DNA from: Dehalococcoidia bacterium | GTDB lineage: Bacteria; Chloroflexota; Dehalococcoidia; Dehalococcoidales; RBG-16-60-22 | NCBI GenBank assembly: GCA_030613665.1 | Contig: JAUWLN010000116.1 | Location: 1 to 5,553, forward strand | Direction: 5' to 3' | Length of the DNA stretch: 5,553 bases | Shown here: positions 1 to 5,328 of the stretch, piece by piece | How positions within the stretch are numbered: the first letter of the stretch is position 1 | Layout of the letters: each line of letters starts with the position of its first letter | Program-made: the position numbers and the translations under genes | The notes under the pieces: generated by a model | What the model was told of the DNA's origin: nothing | What the model saw: only the letters and a program-made list of their open reading frames with translations | Databases searched by the model: none

Positions 1-186
1 TTCTGTTTTCGCGGCACCCAGCTCCCCTTTCGTTGCCGCCAGCCCGGTTTCGGCCGAATCCCGCTGTGTCTGTGTGGAGTTTAACTCCACTTCGACCGCG
101 TATAATTGAGTGCTGCTATTGAAGTAAAGCAGGTATGAGAAGACAGATGCACCGGCCAGAAGGACAATAATTAACCATCTTTTCAT
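1..186 (-). CDS. Unrecognised membrane-anchored or secreted protein, N-terminal part only
   Basis: An open frame starts with ATG at 186 and stays open for 62 codons to the left edge, so its C-terminus is missing. A good ribosome binding site, AAGGGGG at 194-200, sits 7 bases upstream. The protein opens with MKRW and a hydrophobic stretch at residues 4-22 (LIIVLLAGASVFSYLLY core), which is a signal anchor or uncleaved signal peptide. No lipobox cysteine is visible. Residues 33-62 are polar and rich in Glu, Ala, Thr, Gln and Lys (for example TKGELGAAKTE), which suggests the start of a coiled coil or repeat stalk outside the membrane. It lies 60 bases after rbfA on the same strand with no terminator between them, so cotranscription is likely. 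I do not recognise the family. Function would depend on the missing C-terminal domain. I am fairly sure it is a real gene, given start, ribosome site and membrane segment together. Confidence 0.72.
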   Translation of the reverse strand, partial: MKRWLIIVLLAGASVFSYLLYFNSSTQLYAVEVELNSTQTQRDSAETGLAATKGELGAAKTE

Positions 187-246
187 AGTGTTACCCCCTT
201 GAGTTAAGTTTGCGATGTGGTGAATATATCACGTAAACCGGAGTTC

Positions 247-597
247 TCAGAGGTCTGAAGAGCGCACATCATCGATGAGGTGCATGATATGCGCACCGCG
301 CTCTATGGAGTTATCCCAGTGGAAGCTGAGTTCGGGAATGCGCCGCAACCTCAGCGTCCTGGCCATTTCCTTGCGGAAAAAATGTGAGGCACCGGCCAGG
401 GCGTCAAGCGCGTCTAGCTTTTGCTGCTTATCGCTGATGAAGCTGATATAGACTTTGGCGTTTTTGAGGTCCGGGGAAGTAGTCACCTCGGTAACCGCAA
501 TAAATTGGCTGAGCCTCGGGTCTTTAATTTCACGCCGCAGTAAATCGCTGATTTCCTGACGGATGAGCTGGTTCACACGTTCAATCCGATGAGACAC
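247..597 (-). CDS. rbfA: Ribosome-binding factor A (RbfA), 30S maturation factor
   Basis: RbfA is a small type-II KH-fold protein that binds the immature 30S subunit near the 5' end of 16S rRNA and helps final maturation. The 116-residue product matches the family's usual length. Visible family marks are the N-terminal RIERVNQLIRQEIS helix, DPRL near residue 27, the VTEVTTSPDLKNAKVYIS strand-helix-strand region at about 35-52, and the C-terminal RLRRIPELSFHWDNS and ERGAHI segments at about 83-104. The start is GTG at 597. AGGAG at 606-610 lies 8 bases upstream and no earlier or nearby ATG competes. It follows infB after 32 bases, the standard order in bacteria. No separate promoter is evident in that gap, so it is probably read from the nusA operon transcript. 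Nothing is truncated. Confidence 0.97.
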   Translation of the reverse strand: MSHRIERVNQLIRQEISDLLRREIKDPRLSQFIAVTEVTTSPDLKNAKVYISFISDKQQKLDALDALAGASHFFRKEMARTLRLRRIPELSFHWDNSIERGAHIMHLIDDVRSSDL

Positions 598-605
598 GAT
601 ACAGG

Positions 606-610
606 CTCCT
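606..610 (-). promoter_or_regulatory. Ribosome binding site supporting the GTG start of rbfA
   Basis: AGGAG on the minus strand is 8 bases upstream of GTG at 597. The only other in-frame Met codons are deep in the protein, so this site decides the start. Confidence 0.8.
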
Positions 611-629
611 GGAGTTTATACTTGCCGGG

Positions 630-2477
630 CTAGGCAGCTTTGTCTACCCGGTAAAATTCGAGCACGTCGCCAACCTGAAAATCATGGAAGTCCTTGACGC
701 CGATGCCGCATTCGTAGCCGGCGGCTACTTCGCGGACATCATCCTTGAACCGCCGCAGGCTGCTAAGAGTAGTATCACTGATAATCTCCTCGCCGCGGTG
801 CACTCTCACTGAGGAGTTACGGCTGATCTTGCCGTCTAAAACGTAAAGCCCGGCCACCTGGGCACTTTTTGTTGCCGAGAAGACGGCTCGAACCTCGGCT
901 CGCCCCTCAGTGACCTCAACCAATTCAGGCTCCAGCAAACCCTTGAGCGCCTTTTCCACGTCGTCAACAACGTTGTAAATCACGTCATAATGGCGGATGT
1001 CAACCCCTTCTACGCTTGCCTGCCGGCGGGCGCCTTCGTCGCTGTCGACACCAAAGCCAATGATGAGCCCGCTGGAAGCGGTGGCCAGCATTACGTCACT
1101 CTCGGATACGTTGCCGGTGCCGCTGTGGAGTATTCTCACCTGCACTTCATCAGTGCTCAGGCGCTCCAGGGAATCTTCAATCGGCCCGATACTGCCTTGG
1201 ACATCCGCCTTCAGGATAATATTGAGTCCTTTAACCTGGCCGCTGCTGATTTTATCGTACAGGTTATGCAGGCTTACCGACCTGGCAGAAACTGAAGCTC
1301 TTTCTTCCACTTCCTGGCGATGTTTCTCCAGCAGTGCCTGTGCCTGCTGCTCGCTGGTCACTGCGGTCAGTAGGTCTCCAGCCTGCGGCACGCTCTCCAA
1401 GCCCATAATCACCACCGGCGTAGCCGGCCCGGCTTTCTTCACCCGTTTGCCCAGGTCATTCATCATGGCTCTGACCCTGCCCGATGTGCTGCCAACGACC
1501 ATGGTATCACCCGGCTTCAAAGTACCATTATTCACCAGTATGGTAGCCAGTGGGCCACGGGTTCTATCCATCTCGGCTTCAACTACCACACCGGAGGCAA
1601 GCCCCGCTGGATTGGCTTTAAGCTCTTCCATCTCGGTTACAACCAGGAGGTTTTCCAGAAGTTCCTGAATGCCTACTTTCTCTTTTGCGGAAATGGGTAT
1701 ACAGACAACGTCCCCTCCCCATTCCTCAATCAGAAGCCCTGCTTCCGTCAGTTGCTGCTTCACCCGGTCCTGGTTCGCTTCCGGCTTGTCGATTTTGTTG
1801 AGGGCGATGACAATGGGTACCTCCGCCGCGCGGGCATGGTCGATTGCCTCCGCCGTTTGCGGCATTACGCCGTCATCTGCTGCCACCACCAGGATGATGA
1901 TATCGGTTATCTGAGCCCCATGGGCTCTCATGGCGGTGAACGCCTCGTGCCCCGGGGTATCCAGGAAGGTGATTTTCTGGTCTTCTACAGTTACCTGATA
2001 GGCACCGATGTGCTGGGTAATGGCACCGGCTTCGGTGTCCATGACATTGGTCTGGCGGATGGCGTCAAGCAGCCGTGTCTTTCCGTGGTCAACATGGCCC
2101 ATGACCGTCACCACCGGAGGGCGCGGCTGCAGGTTTCCCGTTTCTTCAACCTGTAACTTGCGGCGCTTTCTTATCTCACTGATAGCGCTGGCAGTTCCTT
2201 CGGCGGTCCGTGACTTCAGGCGTGTCTCATAGCCCAGGTTGGTGGCTATCTCTGCCGCAATAGCATAATCAACGATCTGGTTGATATTGGCCATGATATC
2301 CTTTCGCATGAGCTGTTTTATGATATCAATGGCACTGACCTGAAGAAGGTCAGCCAGTTGCCGCACGCTCAGCGAATGTGGAAGCTCCACCTGAGCTTTT
2401 GGGGGTGTCTCCGGCGACTTGGTTGCTTCTTCGGTTTCCGGTTGGGCCGTATTATCTGGTTTTTTCGCCCGGGGCAC
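630..2477 (-). CDS. infB: Translation initiation factor IF-2
   Basis: IF2 is the GTPase that brings fMet-tRNA to the 30S subunit and promotes 50S joining. The 615 residues begin with a short charged linker (1-30), then one IF2_N-type domain at about 33-86 (SVRQLADLLQVSAIDIIKQL). The G domain follows: G1 GHVDHGKT at 127-134, switch I GAITQHIGA at 151-159, G3 DTPGH at 173-177 with the catalytic histidine at 177, G4 NKID at 227-230, and G5 SAK at 263-265. Domain II covers about 295-380, the third domain about 415-515, and the fMet-tRNA-binding C2 domain about 525-612, with SLRRFKDDVREV and GYECGIGV near its end. It is much shorter than E. coli IF2 (about 890 residues) because the N-terminal extension is nearly absent. 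The compact form is common in other phyla. The GTG start overlaps the end of ylxR by 26 bases, suggesting coupled translation. Confidence 0.98.
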   Translation of the reverse strand: MPRAKKPDNTAQPETEEATKSPETPPKAQVELPHSLSVRQLADLLQVSAIDIIKQLMRKDIMANINQIVDYAIAAEIATNLGYETRLKSRTAEGTASAISEIRKRRKLQVEETGNLQPRPPVVTVMGHVDHGKTRLLDAIRQTNVMDTEAGAITQHIGAYQVTVEDQKITFLDTPGHEAFTAMRAHGAQITDIIILVVAADDGVMPQTAEAIDHARAAEVPIVIALNKIDKPEANQDRVKQQLTEAGLLIEEWGGDVVCIPISAKEKVGIQELLENLLVVTEMEELKANPAGLASGVVVEAEMDRTRGPLATILVNNGTLKPGDTMVVGSTSGRVRAMMNDLGKRVKKAGPATPVVIMGLESVPQAGDLLTAVTSEQQAQALLEKHRQEVEERASVSARSVSLHNLYDKISSGQVKGLNIILKADVQGSIGPIEDSLERLSTDEVQVRILHSGTGNVSESDVMLATASSGLIIGFGVDSDEGARRQASVEGVDIRHYDVIYNVVDDVEKALKGLLEPELVEVTEGRAEVRAVFSATKSAQVAGLYVLDGKISRNSSVRVHRGEEIISDTTLSSLRRFKDDVREVAAGYECGIGVKDFHDFQVGDVLEFYRVDKAA

Positions 2478-2781
2478 TGGTCTCTCCTTTCAGGTTTTCT
2501 TCAGCGTATTTCATCAGCTGTTCCCGGCTGTCCGTGCTGAGGCCGGTGCGCAGCGCATGGTCCAGGCGATTGCTTTTCAGTCCCATCTCCCAGCATTCCA
2601 GGGTCGGGCAGAGATAGGTTCCGCGCCCTGCCTTTCTGCCGGTAATATCGACTTCTATATTACCGGTCGGCGTATTGATGATTCGTATTAATTCACGCTT
2701 TGCTCTTACCTGCCGACAGCCGAGGCATGTCCGCTGCGGTATATGTCTGGTATGAATGGAACGGGAACTAGAGCTCTTCAT
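2452..2781 (-). CDS. ylxR: YlxR/RnpM family RNA-binding protein
   Basis: YlxR-family proteins are small RNA-binding proteins coded between nusA and infB. The Bacillus member was renamed RnpM after being reported to bind and modulate RNase P. The diagnostic PQRTCLGCR motif is at residues 15-23, followed by KRELIRII at 28-35, the D-TGRKAGRGTYLC block at 45-58 and an ECW at 62-64. Cys19, Cys22, Cys58 and Cys63 give two CxxC-like pairs. The frame remains open up to TTG at 2790 and GTG at 2787, but ATG at 2781 is chosen because it is a normal start and no Shine-Dalgarno sequence supports the TTG. From ATG the product is 109 residues, slightly longer than the usual 90 or so because of a polar C-terminal tail. 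The start overlaps the end of nusA by 14 bases and has only a weak GGTGA upstream, so translation is probably coupled to nusA. Confidence 0.93.
   Translation of the reverse strand: MKSSSSRSIHTRHIPQRTCLGCRQVRAKRELIRIINTPTGNIEVDITGRKAGRGTYLCPTLECWEMGLKSNRLDHALRTGLSTDSREQLMKYAEENLKGETSAPGEKTR
2484..2490 (-). promoter_or_regulatory. Strong ribosome binding site for the GTG start of infB
   Basis: AAAGGAG on the minus strand lies 6 bases upstream of GTG at 2477 and inside the ylxR coding region. It is a near-ideal Shine-Dalgarno sequence, so IF2 can be translated well despite the non-ATG start and the overlap with ylxR. Confidence 0.82.
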
Positions 2782-4180
2782 CTTCACCAAGCAAATCAGC
2801 GTCTCGCCGTCGTTTCTTTATCCTGATACCGTCCTCGGCACCTTCTTTGGCAGAAACCCCTTTCTTTTTCTTCTTCTTGGCTTTGTCTGCCGGTTTATCC
2901 GGCCTGGGCCCCATGATATCCTCGGCGAATCTGAGCCCTGGTTTCGCCTCCGTTACTTTAGGTTCAAAGACGACCACCGGCTCGGCCAATACTTCTTCCG
3001 CCGCTGGCGATGGTTCGGTCTTTCCGGCAACTGCTTCCTCGACCGGCTCCGCCGGGACAGCTTCCGGTCCCGGCTCTTCTGCGATTACAGCCTCAGCCTC
3101 TTTCTTTTCAACTTCTGGTGCCGGCTTGGCGGCCGCTTTTTCCGCCTCGGCAACAGAAGCACTCTTGATGTCAATTCGCCAGCCGGTCAGTTTGGCTGCC
3201 AGCCGGGCATTCTGCCCTTCCTTGCCGATAGCAAGGGAGAGCTGCTTATCCGGAACCACTACCGTGGCGATATTTTCCTCTTCATTCAGGCGGACGCCGA
3301 TTATCTGGGCCGGACTCAGTGCGTTGGTGATAAATGCGGGGACATCGGGGCTCCACTGGATAACATCTATCTTCTCGCCGTTCAGTTCGTTGACGACGTT
3401 CTGTATTCTGATGCCGCGCAGGCCAACGCAGCAGCCTACCGGGTCAATTCCTTCCTGGCGTGCCGTCACGGCTACCTTGCTCCGGTATCCGGCCTCGCGG
3501 GCAATTGACTTAATCTCTACGGAACCGCTATATACCTCCGGCACTTCCATCTCAAGGAGGCGGCGGAGCAGGTCAGGATGGGAACGTGATACCACTACCC
3601 GTGGTCCCCTGGTTGTCTTCAGGACCTGGATAATGCAGACTTTCAGGCGCTGGCCAACTCGATATCTTTCCGTGCGCACCTGTTCCGGGGCGGGCAGTAT
3701 GGCTTCGGTTCTTCCCAGGTCAATGTTAATCTGACCGGGTTCAATGCGCTGCACAACGCCGGTGATGACCTCATCTTCTTTTTCGGCATACTCCTCCAGA
3801 ATGGCGCTGTGCTCGGCCTCATGGAGACGCTGGAGAATAACCTGTTTTGCTGTCTGGGCGGCGATACGTCCCGCATCGTGCGGTGTGGACTCTATTATAA
3901 TAGTATCGCCCAGCTGGATATCTGCCTTGAACCGGCGCGCTTCATCCAGCGATACTTCAAGTCGTGTATCGGCCGGTCGTTCTACCACCGTTTTGTCTAC
4001 CCAGACCTCAACACGACCGCTTGAGGGGTTTATTCTAACCGAGACATCCTGGTCTGGAGTAAAGCTATCCCTGCGATAGGCGGAGATCAGCGCGGCTTCC
4101 ACCGCAGACAGAATCGTCTCCCTGGGCAGATTCTTTTCCGCCGCAAGCTGAGTTATTGCCAGTAGAAAATCACTTTTCAT
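2768..4180 (-). CDS. nusA: Transcription termination/antitermination factor NusA
   Basis: NusA binds RNA polymerase and nascent RNA, promotes pausing and intrinsic termination, and takes part in antitermination of rRNA operons. The 470-residue protein has the RNA-polymerase-binding N-terminal domain at 1 to about 125, an S1 domain at about 135-200 (GVVQRIEPGQINIDLGRTEA), KH1 at about 230-285 with DPVGCCVGLRG at 246-256, and KH2 at about 300-345 with VVVPDKQLSLAIGKEGQNAR. After KH2, instead of the E. coli acidic repeats, there is a low-complexity tail of about 125 residues: Ala/Glu/Pro-rich at 343-412, a more ordered-looking GLRFAEDIMGPRP at 415-427, a six-lysine run at 435-440, KKRRR at 455-459 and an acidic end. 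The ATG at 4180 has GGGGAG at 4192-4197, 11 bases upstream. It heads the ylxR-infB-rbfA operon. Its leader carries a terminator-like hairpin. Confidence 0.97.
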   Translation of the reverse strand: MKSDFLLAITQLAAEKNLPRETILSAVEAALISAYRRDSFTPDQDVSVRINPSSGRVEVWVDKTVVERPADTRLEVSLDEARRFKADIQLGDTIIIESTPHDAGRIAAQTAKQVILQRLHEAEHSAILEEYAEKEDEVITGVVQRIEPGQINIDLGRTEAILPAPEQVRTERYRVGQRLKVCIIQVLKTTRGPRVVVSRSHPDLLRRLLEMEVPEVYSGSVEIKSIAREAGYRSKVAVTARQEGIDPVGCCVGLRGIRIQNVVNELNGEKIDVIQWSPDVPAFITNALSPAQIIGVRLNEEENIATVVVPDKQLSLAIGKEGQNARLAAKLTGWRIDIKSASVAEAEKAAAKPAPEVEKKEAEAVIAEEPGPEAVPAEPVEEAVAGKTEPSPAAEEVLAEPVVVFEPKVTEAKPGLRFAEDIMGPRPDKPADKAKKKKKKGVSAKEGAEDGIRIKKRRRDADLLGEDEEL

Positions 4181-4200
4181 TTCTGACCTAACTCCCCATT

Positions 4201-4215
4201 ATTATTGCCAATAAT
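4201..4215. repeat. Short palindrome between nusA leader terminator and ribosome binding site
   Basis: ATTATTG-C-CAATAAT is a perfect inverted repeat with 7-base arms and a single central base. In the nusA leader RNA it could form a weak AU-rich stem directly before the ribosome binding site at 4192-4197, or as DNA it could be a protein site. It partly overlaps the U-rich side of the upstream terminator. It may be chance in an AT-rich gap. Confidence 0.4.
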
Positions 4216-4216
4216 T

Positions 4217-4241
4217 AAAAAAGTGGGGATGAAACCCACTT
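4217..4241 (-). terminator. Intrinsic terminator-like hairpin in the nusA leader
   Basis: Read on the minus strand, AAGTGGG (4241-4235), a seven-base loop and CCCACTT (4227-4221) form a perfect 7-bp stem directly followed by TTTT (4220-4217) and then AATTATT. Counting the two terminal U residues of the stem, the run is six U before interruption. On the plus strand the hairpin has no T-run, so it acts on leftward transcription only. It sits after yggS, and also after the promoter at 4271-4299, but before the nusA start. It may therefore both end yggS transcripts and attenuate the nusA operon. The stem is short and the U-tract is broken, the type of terminator that in Bacillus depends on NusA. 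Confidence 0.72.
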
Positions 4242-4270
4242 GATAAAGTCAAAACTAGTTGTTCCGATAG

Positions 4271-4299
4271 AGTATAACACTGTTTTTTATAAAATACAA
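4271..4299 (-). promoter_or_regulatory. Sigma70-like promoter for the nusA operon
   Basis: On the minus strand, TTGTAT (4299-4294) and TATACT (4276-4271) are separated by exactly 17 bases. The -10 box matches the consensus at 5 of 6 positions and the -35 box at 3 of 6. Transcription would begin near 4264, giving a leader of about 84 bases before the nusA ATG. The region is AT-rich and lies just after the yggS stop, where an operon promoter is expected. Confidence 0.6.
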
Positions 4300-4313
4300 G
4301 ATGTGTGCTTACT

Positions 4314-4976
4314 TCACGGGTATTTCCTCTCTCCAAATATCCTGGTGCCTACCCTGACTATGTTGGCGCCCTCCTCAGGCGCAATCTGATAAGAACTGGT
4401 CATGCCCATGGAAAGATATTTCATCTCGACGTTGGGCAGGCCCGATTCTTTCATGCGGTCAAATAATTTCTTCATGGCCACAAAATAGGGCCGGGAGTCT
4501 TCCGGGTTTTCCGAGAGTGGTCCCATGGTCATCAGTCCCATCACTCTGATGTTGGGCAGTGCTGAAATATCCCTTATCAGTTGCCCGGTGTCTTCCGGCA
4601 GTGCGCCCGCTTTTTGCGGTTCCTCGCCTATATTCACCTCGATTAGAACGGGCATAACCTTGCCGATTTCAGCGCACCGTTTGTCAATCTCCCGGGCGAT
4701 TTCACGGGAGTCTACGGTTTCAATCATGTCAAAGATTCTGACCGCCTTTTTCACCTTGTTTCGCTGCAGGTGGCCGATGAAGTGCCACGTCGCCCGGTTG
4801 CCGACGACCTCATAAGCCTTTTCCGCTTCCTGGATGTAGTTCTCACCGATTAACTGCACGCCGGCAGCAACTGCCTCCAGGATTTCGGCCGGGGTTCTGG
4901 TTTTGGATGCGGCTACCAGCTGCACTCCCTCTGGCAGTTCATTTAATATCTGCTGCACATTTTGTTTAATTGACAT
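4314..4976 (-). CDS. yggS: PLP-homeostasis protein, YggS/PLPBP/COG0325 family
   Basis: YggS-family proteins bind pyridoxal 5'-phosphate without known enzyme activity and buffer PLP and amino-acid pools. They resemble the barrel domain of alanine racemase. The product is 220 residues, close to the family's usual 220-235. Visible marks are LVAASKTRT with the presumed PLP lysine at residue 25, IGENYIQEA near 44-52, WHFIGHLQRNK near 64-74, VLIEVNIGEEPQKAG near 110-124, MGLMTMGP near 145-152, and LSMGMTSSY with GANIVRVGTRIFGER near the end. The frame extends to a TTG at 5006, but ATG at 4976 is preferred: GGGGGAG at 4987-4993 stands 10 bases before it, and the TTG falls inside a small hairpin (4995-5010) of the leader. 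It precedes nusA by 133 bases on the same strand, rather than sitting beside sepF or proC-type genes. It has its own likely promoter. Confidence 0.96.
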   Translation of the reverse strand: MSIKQNVQQILNELPEGVQLVAASKTRTPAEILEAVAAGVQLIGENYIQEAEKAYEVVGNRATWHFIGHLQRNKVKKAVRIFDMIETVDSREIAREIDKRCAEIGKVMPVLIEVNIGEEPQKAGALPEDTGQLIRDISALPNIRVMGLMTMGPLSENPEDSRPYFVAMKKLFDRMKESGLPNVEMKYLSMGMTSSYQIAPEEGANIVRVGTRIFGERKYP

Positions 4977-4986
4977 AACAATAATA

Positions 4987-4993
4987 CTCCCCC
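4987..4993 (-). promoter_or_regulatory. Ribosome binding site that sets the yggS start at 4976
   Basis: GGGGGAG on the minus strand is 10 bases upstream of ATG at 4976 and lies inside the reading frame that would be used from TTG at 5006. Just upstream, GGTATT and AATGCC with a four-base loop (4995-5010) can form a 6-bp hairpin with one G-U pair, leaving this site exposed. Confidence 0.72.
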
Positions 4994-5052
4994 GGGCATT
5001 CGGCAATACCCTGTCGGCACTCCCACTGTTCCCGCTGACTTATGCTACAGGT

Positions 5053-5081
5053 ATTTTACACCACGGAGGTCGGCGGCTCAA
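5053..5081 (-). promoter_or_regulatory. Sigma70-like promoter for yggS
   Basis: On the minus strand TTGAGC (5081-5076) and TAAAAT (5058-5053) are 17 bases apart. The -35 matches 4 of 6 and the -10 matches 5 of 6 consensus bases, with TG one to two bases before the -10. Initiation would be near 5046, leaving a leader of about 70 bases. A TTGAA-AA-TTCAA palindrome (5082-5093) abuts the -35 on its upstream side. Confidence 0.6.
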
Positions 5082-5095
5082 TTGAAAATTCAACT

Positions 5096-5141
5096 GCGCG
5101 TTATTTAATTTTAACGACGAAAAACGGGTGAAATAACACGC
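5096..5141. repeat. Interrupted inverted repeat between divergent promoters
   Basis: GCGCGTTATTT (5096-5106) and AAATAACACGC (5131-5141) are inverted copies matching at 10 of 11 positions, with a 24-base spacer. The pair sits between the -35 boxes of the yggS promoter (5081) and the tRNA promoter (5150), so it would not be in either transcript and is best read as DNA, such as a regulator site. No known regulator box is recognised. Confidence 0.55.
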
Positions 5142-5149
5142 TCGTTTTA

Positions 5150-5178
5150 TTGAGTGAGCAGGTTCAAAATGCTATAGT
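5150..5178 (+). promoter_or_regulatory. Sigma70-like promoter for tRNA-Leu and the acyl-CoA synthetase
   Basis: TTGAGT (5150-5155) and TATAGT (5173-5178) are separated by 17 bases and match the consensus at 4 of 6 and 5 of 6 positions. Transcription would begin near 5185, about 50 bases before the mature tRNA end. There is no room for another promoter between the tRNA and the next gene, so this one probably serves both. Confidence 0.65.
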
Positions 5179-5187
5179 ATTAGATAA

Positions 5188-5218
5188 CAGTCGCCCCTTT
5201 TTTTGCAAAGGGGCACTG
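5188..5218 (+). other. Stable hairpin in the 5' leader of the tRNA-Leu precursor
   Basis: CAGT (5188-5191), a bulged C, and GCCCCTTT (5193-5200) pair with AAAGGGGC (5207-5214) and ACTG (5215-5218) around a six-base loop, giving 12 base pairs with one bulge. It begins within a few bases of the predicted transcription start. Neither strand has a T-run after the stem, so it is not a standard terminator. It could protect or help process the precursor 5' end. Confidence 0.6.
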
Positions 5219-5235
5219 TATTCATACCACAGTCC

Positions 5236-5317
5236 GGGGAAGTGCCGGAATTGGCAGACGGGCCAGACTTAGGATCTGGTGTCGCAAGACGTGGGGGTTC
5301 GAGTCCCCCCTTCCCCA
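5236..5317 (+). tRNA. tRNA-Leu (anticodon UAG)
   Basis: A complete type-II tRNA can be folded by hand. The acceptor stem is GGGGAAG (5236-5242) with CTTCCCC (5310-5316) and discriminator A at 5317. The D stem is CCG/CGG (5245-5247, 5259-5261) with GG in the loop. The anticodon stem is CCAGA/TCTGG (5263-5267, 5275-5279) around CTTAGGA, placing anticodon TAG at 5270-5272. The long variable arm (5280-5292) has a GTC/GAC stem, extendable by a U-G pair, capped by GCAA. The T stem is five G-C pairs with loop TTCGAGT. The long variable arm and discriminator A fit leucine, and UAG reads CUN codons, chiefly CUA and CUG. CCA is not encoded (TGA follows), so a CCA-adding enzyme must complete it. Confidence 0.97.
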
Positions 5318-5328
5318 TGAGGTCCATT

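Noticed and set aside
187..246. TATATT box within a GTGA-TCAC palindrome between rbfA and the partial gene, as a promoter
   Set aside because: No acceptable -35 box lies 16-18 bases upstream, and the arms of the palindrome are only four bases. It is too weak to annotate.
997..1668. Long plus-strand open frames of up to 295 codons opposite infB and nusA (for example 997-1668, 2756-3508, 2847-3734)
   Set aside because: They are antisense to clearly conserved proteins, have low-complexity Ser/Arg/Phe-rich translations typical of reverse-frame reading, and lack family features. They are shadows of codon bias.
2782..2790. TTG at 2790 or GTG at 2787 as the start of ylxR
   Set aside because: Neither has a Shine-Dalgarno sequence. 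ATG at 2781 is in frame only two to three codons later and gives a normal family N-terminus. This is still not certain, because its own ribosome site is weak.
2857..2885. Lysine-codon run in nusA as a programmed frameshift site
   Set aside because: The run is mostly alternating AAG and AAA codons with at most five A in a row, and the standard slippery heptamer A-AAA-AAG is not present in frame. The main frame continues normally.
3643..3876. A 77-codon minus-strand frame inside nusA
   Set aside because: It is an alternate frame of the nusA S1 region, which is intact in its own frame. No ribosome site or recognisable product supports it.
4977..5006. TTG at 5006 as the start of yggS, adding 10 residues
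   Set aside because: The extra residues do not look like the family N-terminus, there is no ribosome site for it, and ATG at 4976 has GGGGGAG 10 bases upstream.
5317..5328. ATG at 5317 as the start of the acyl-CoA synthetase
   Set aside because: It would overlap the last tRNA base and its ribosome site would have to lie inside the tRNA. ATG at 5329 has GAGGT correctly placed.
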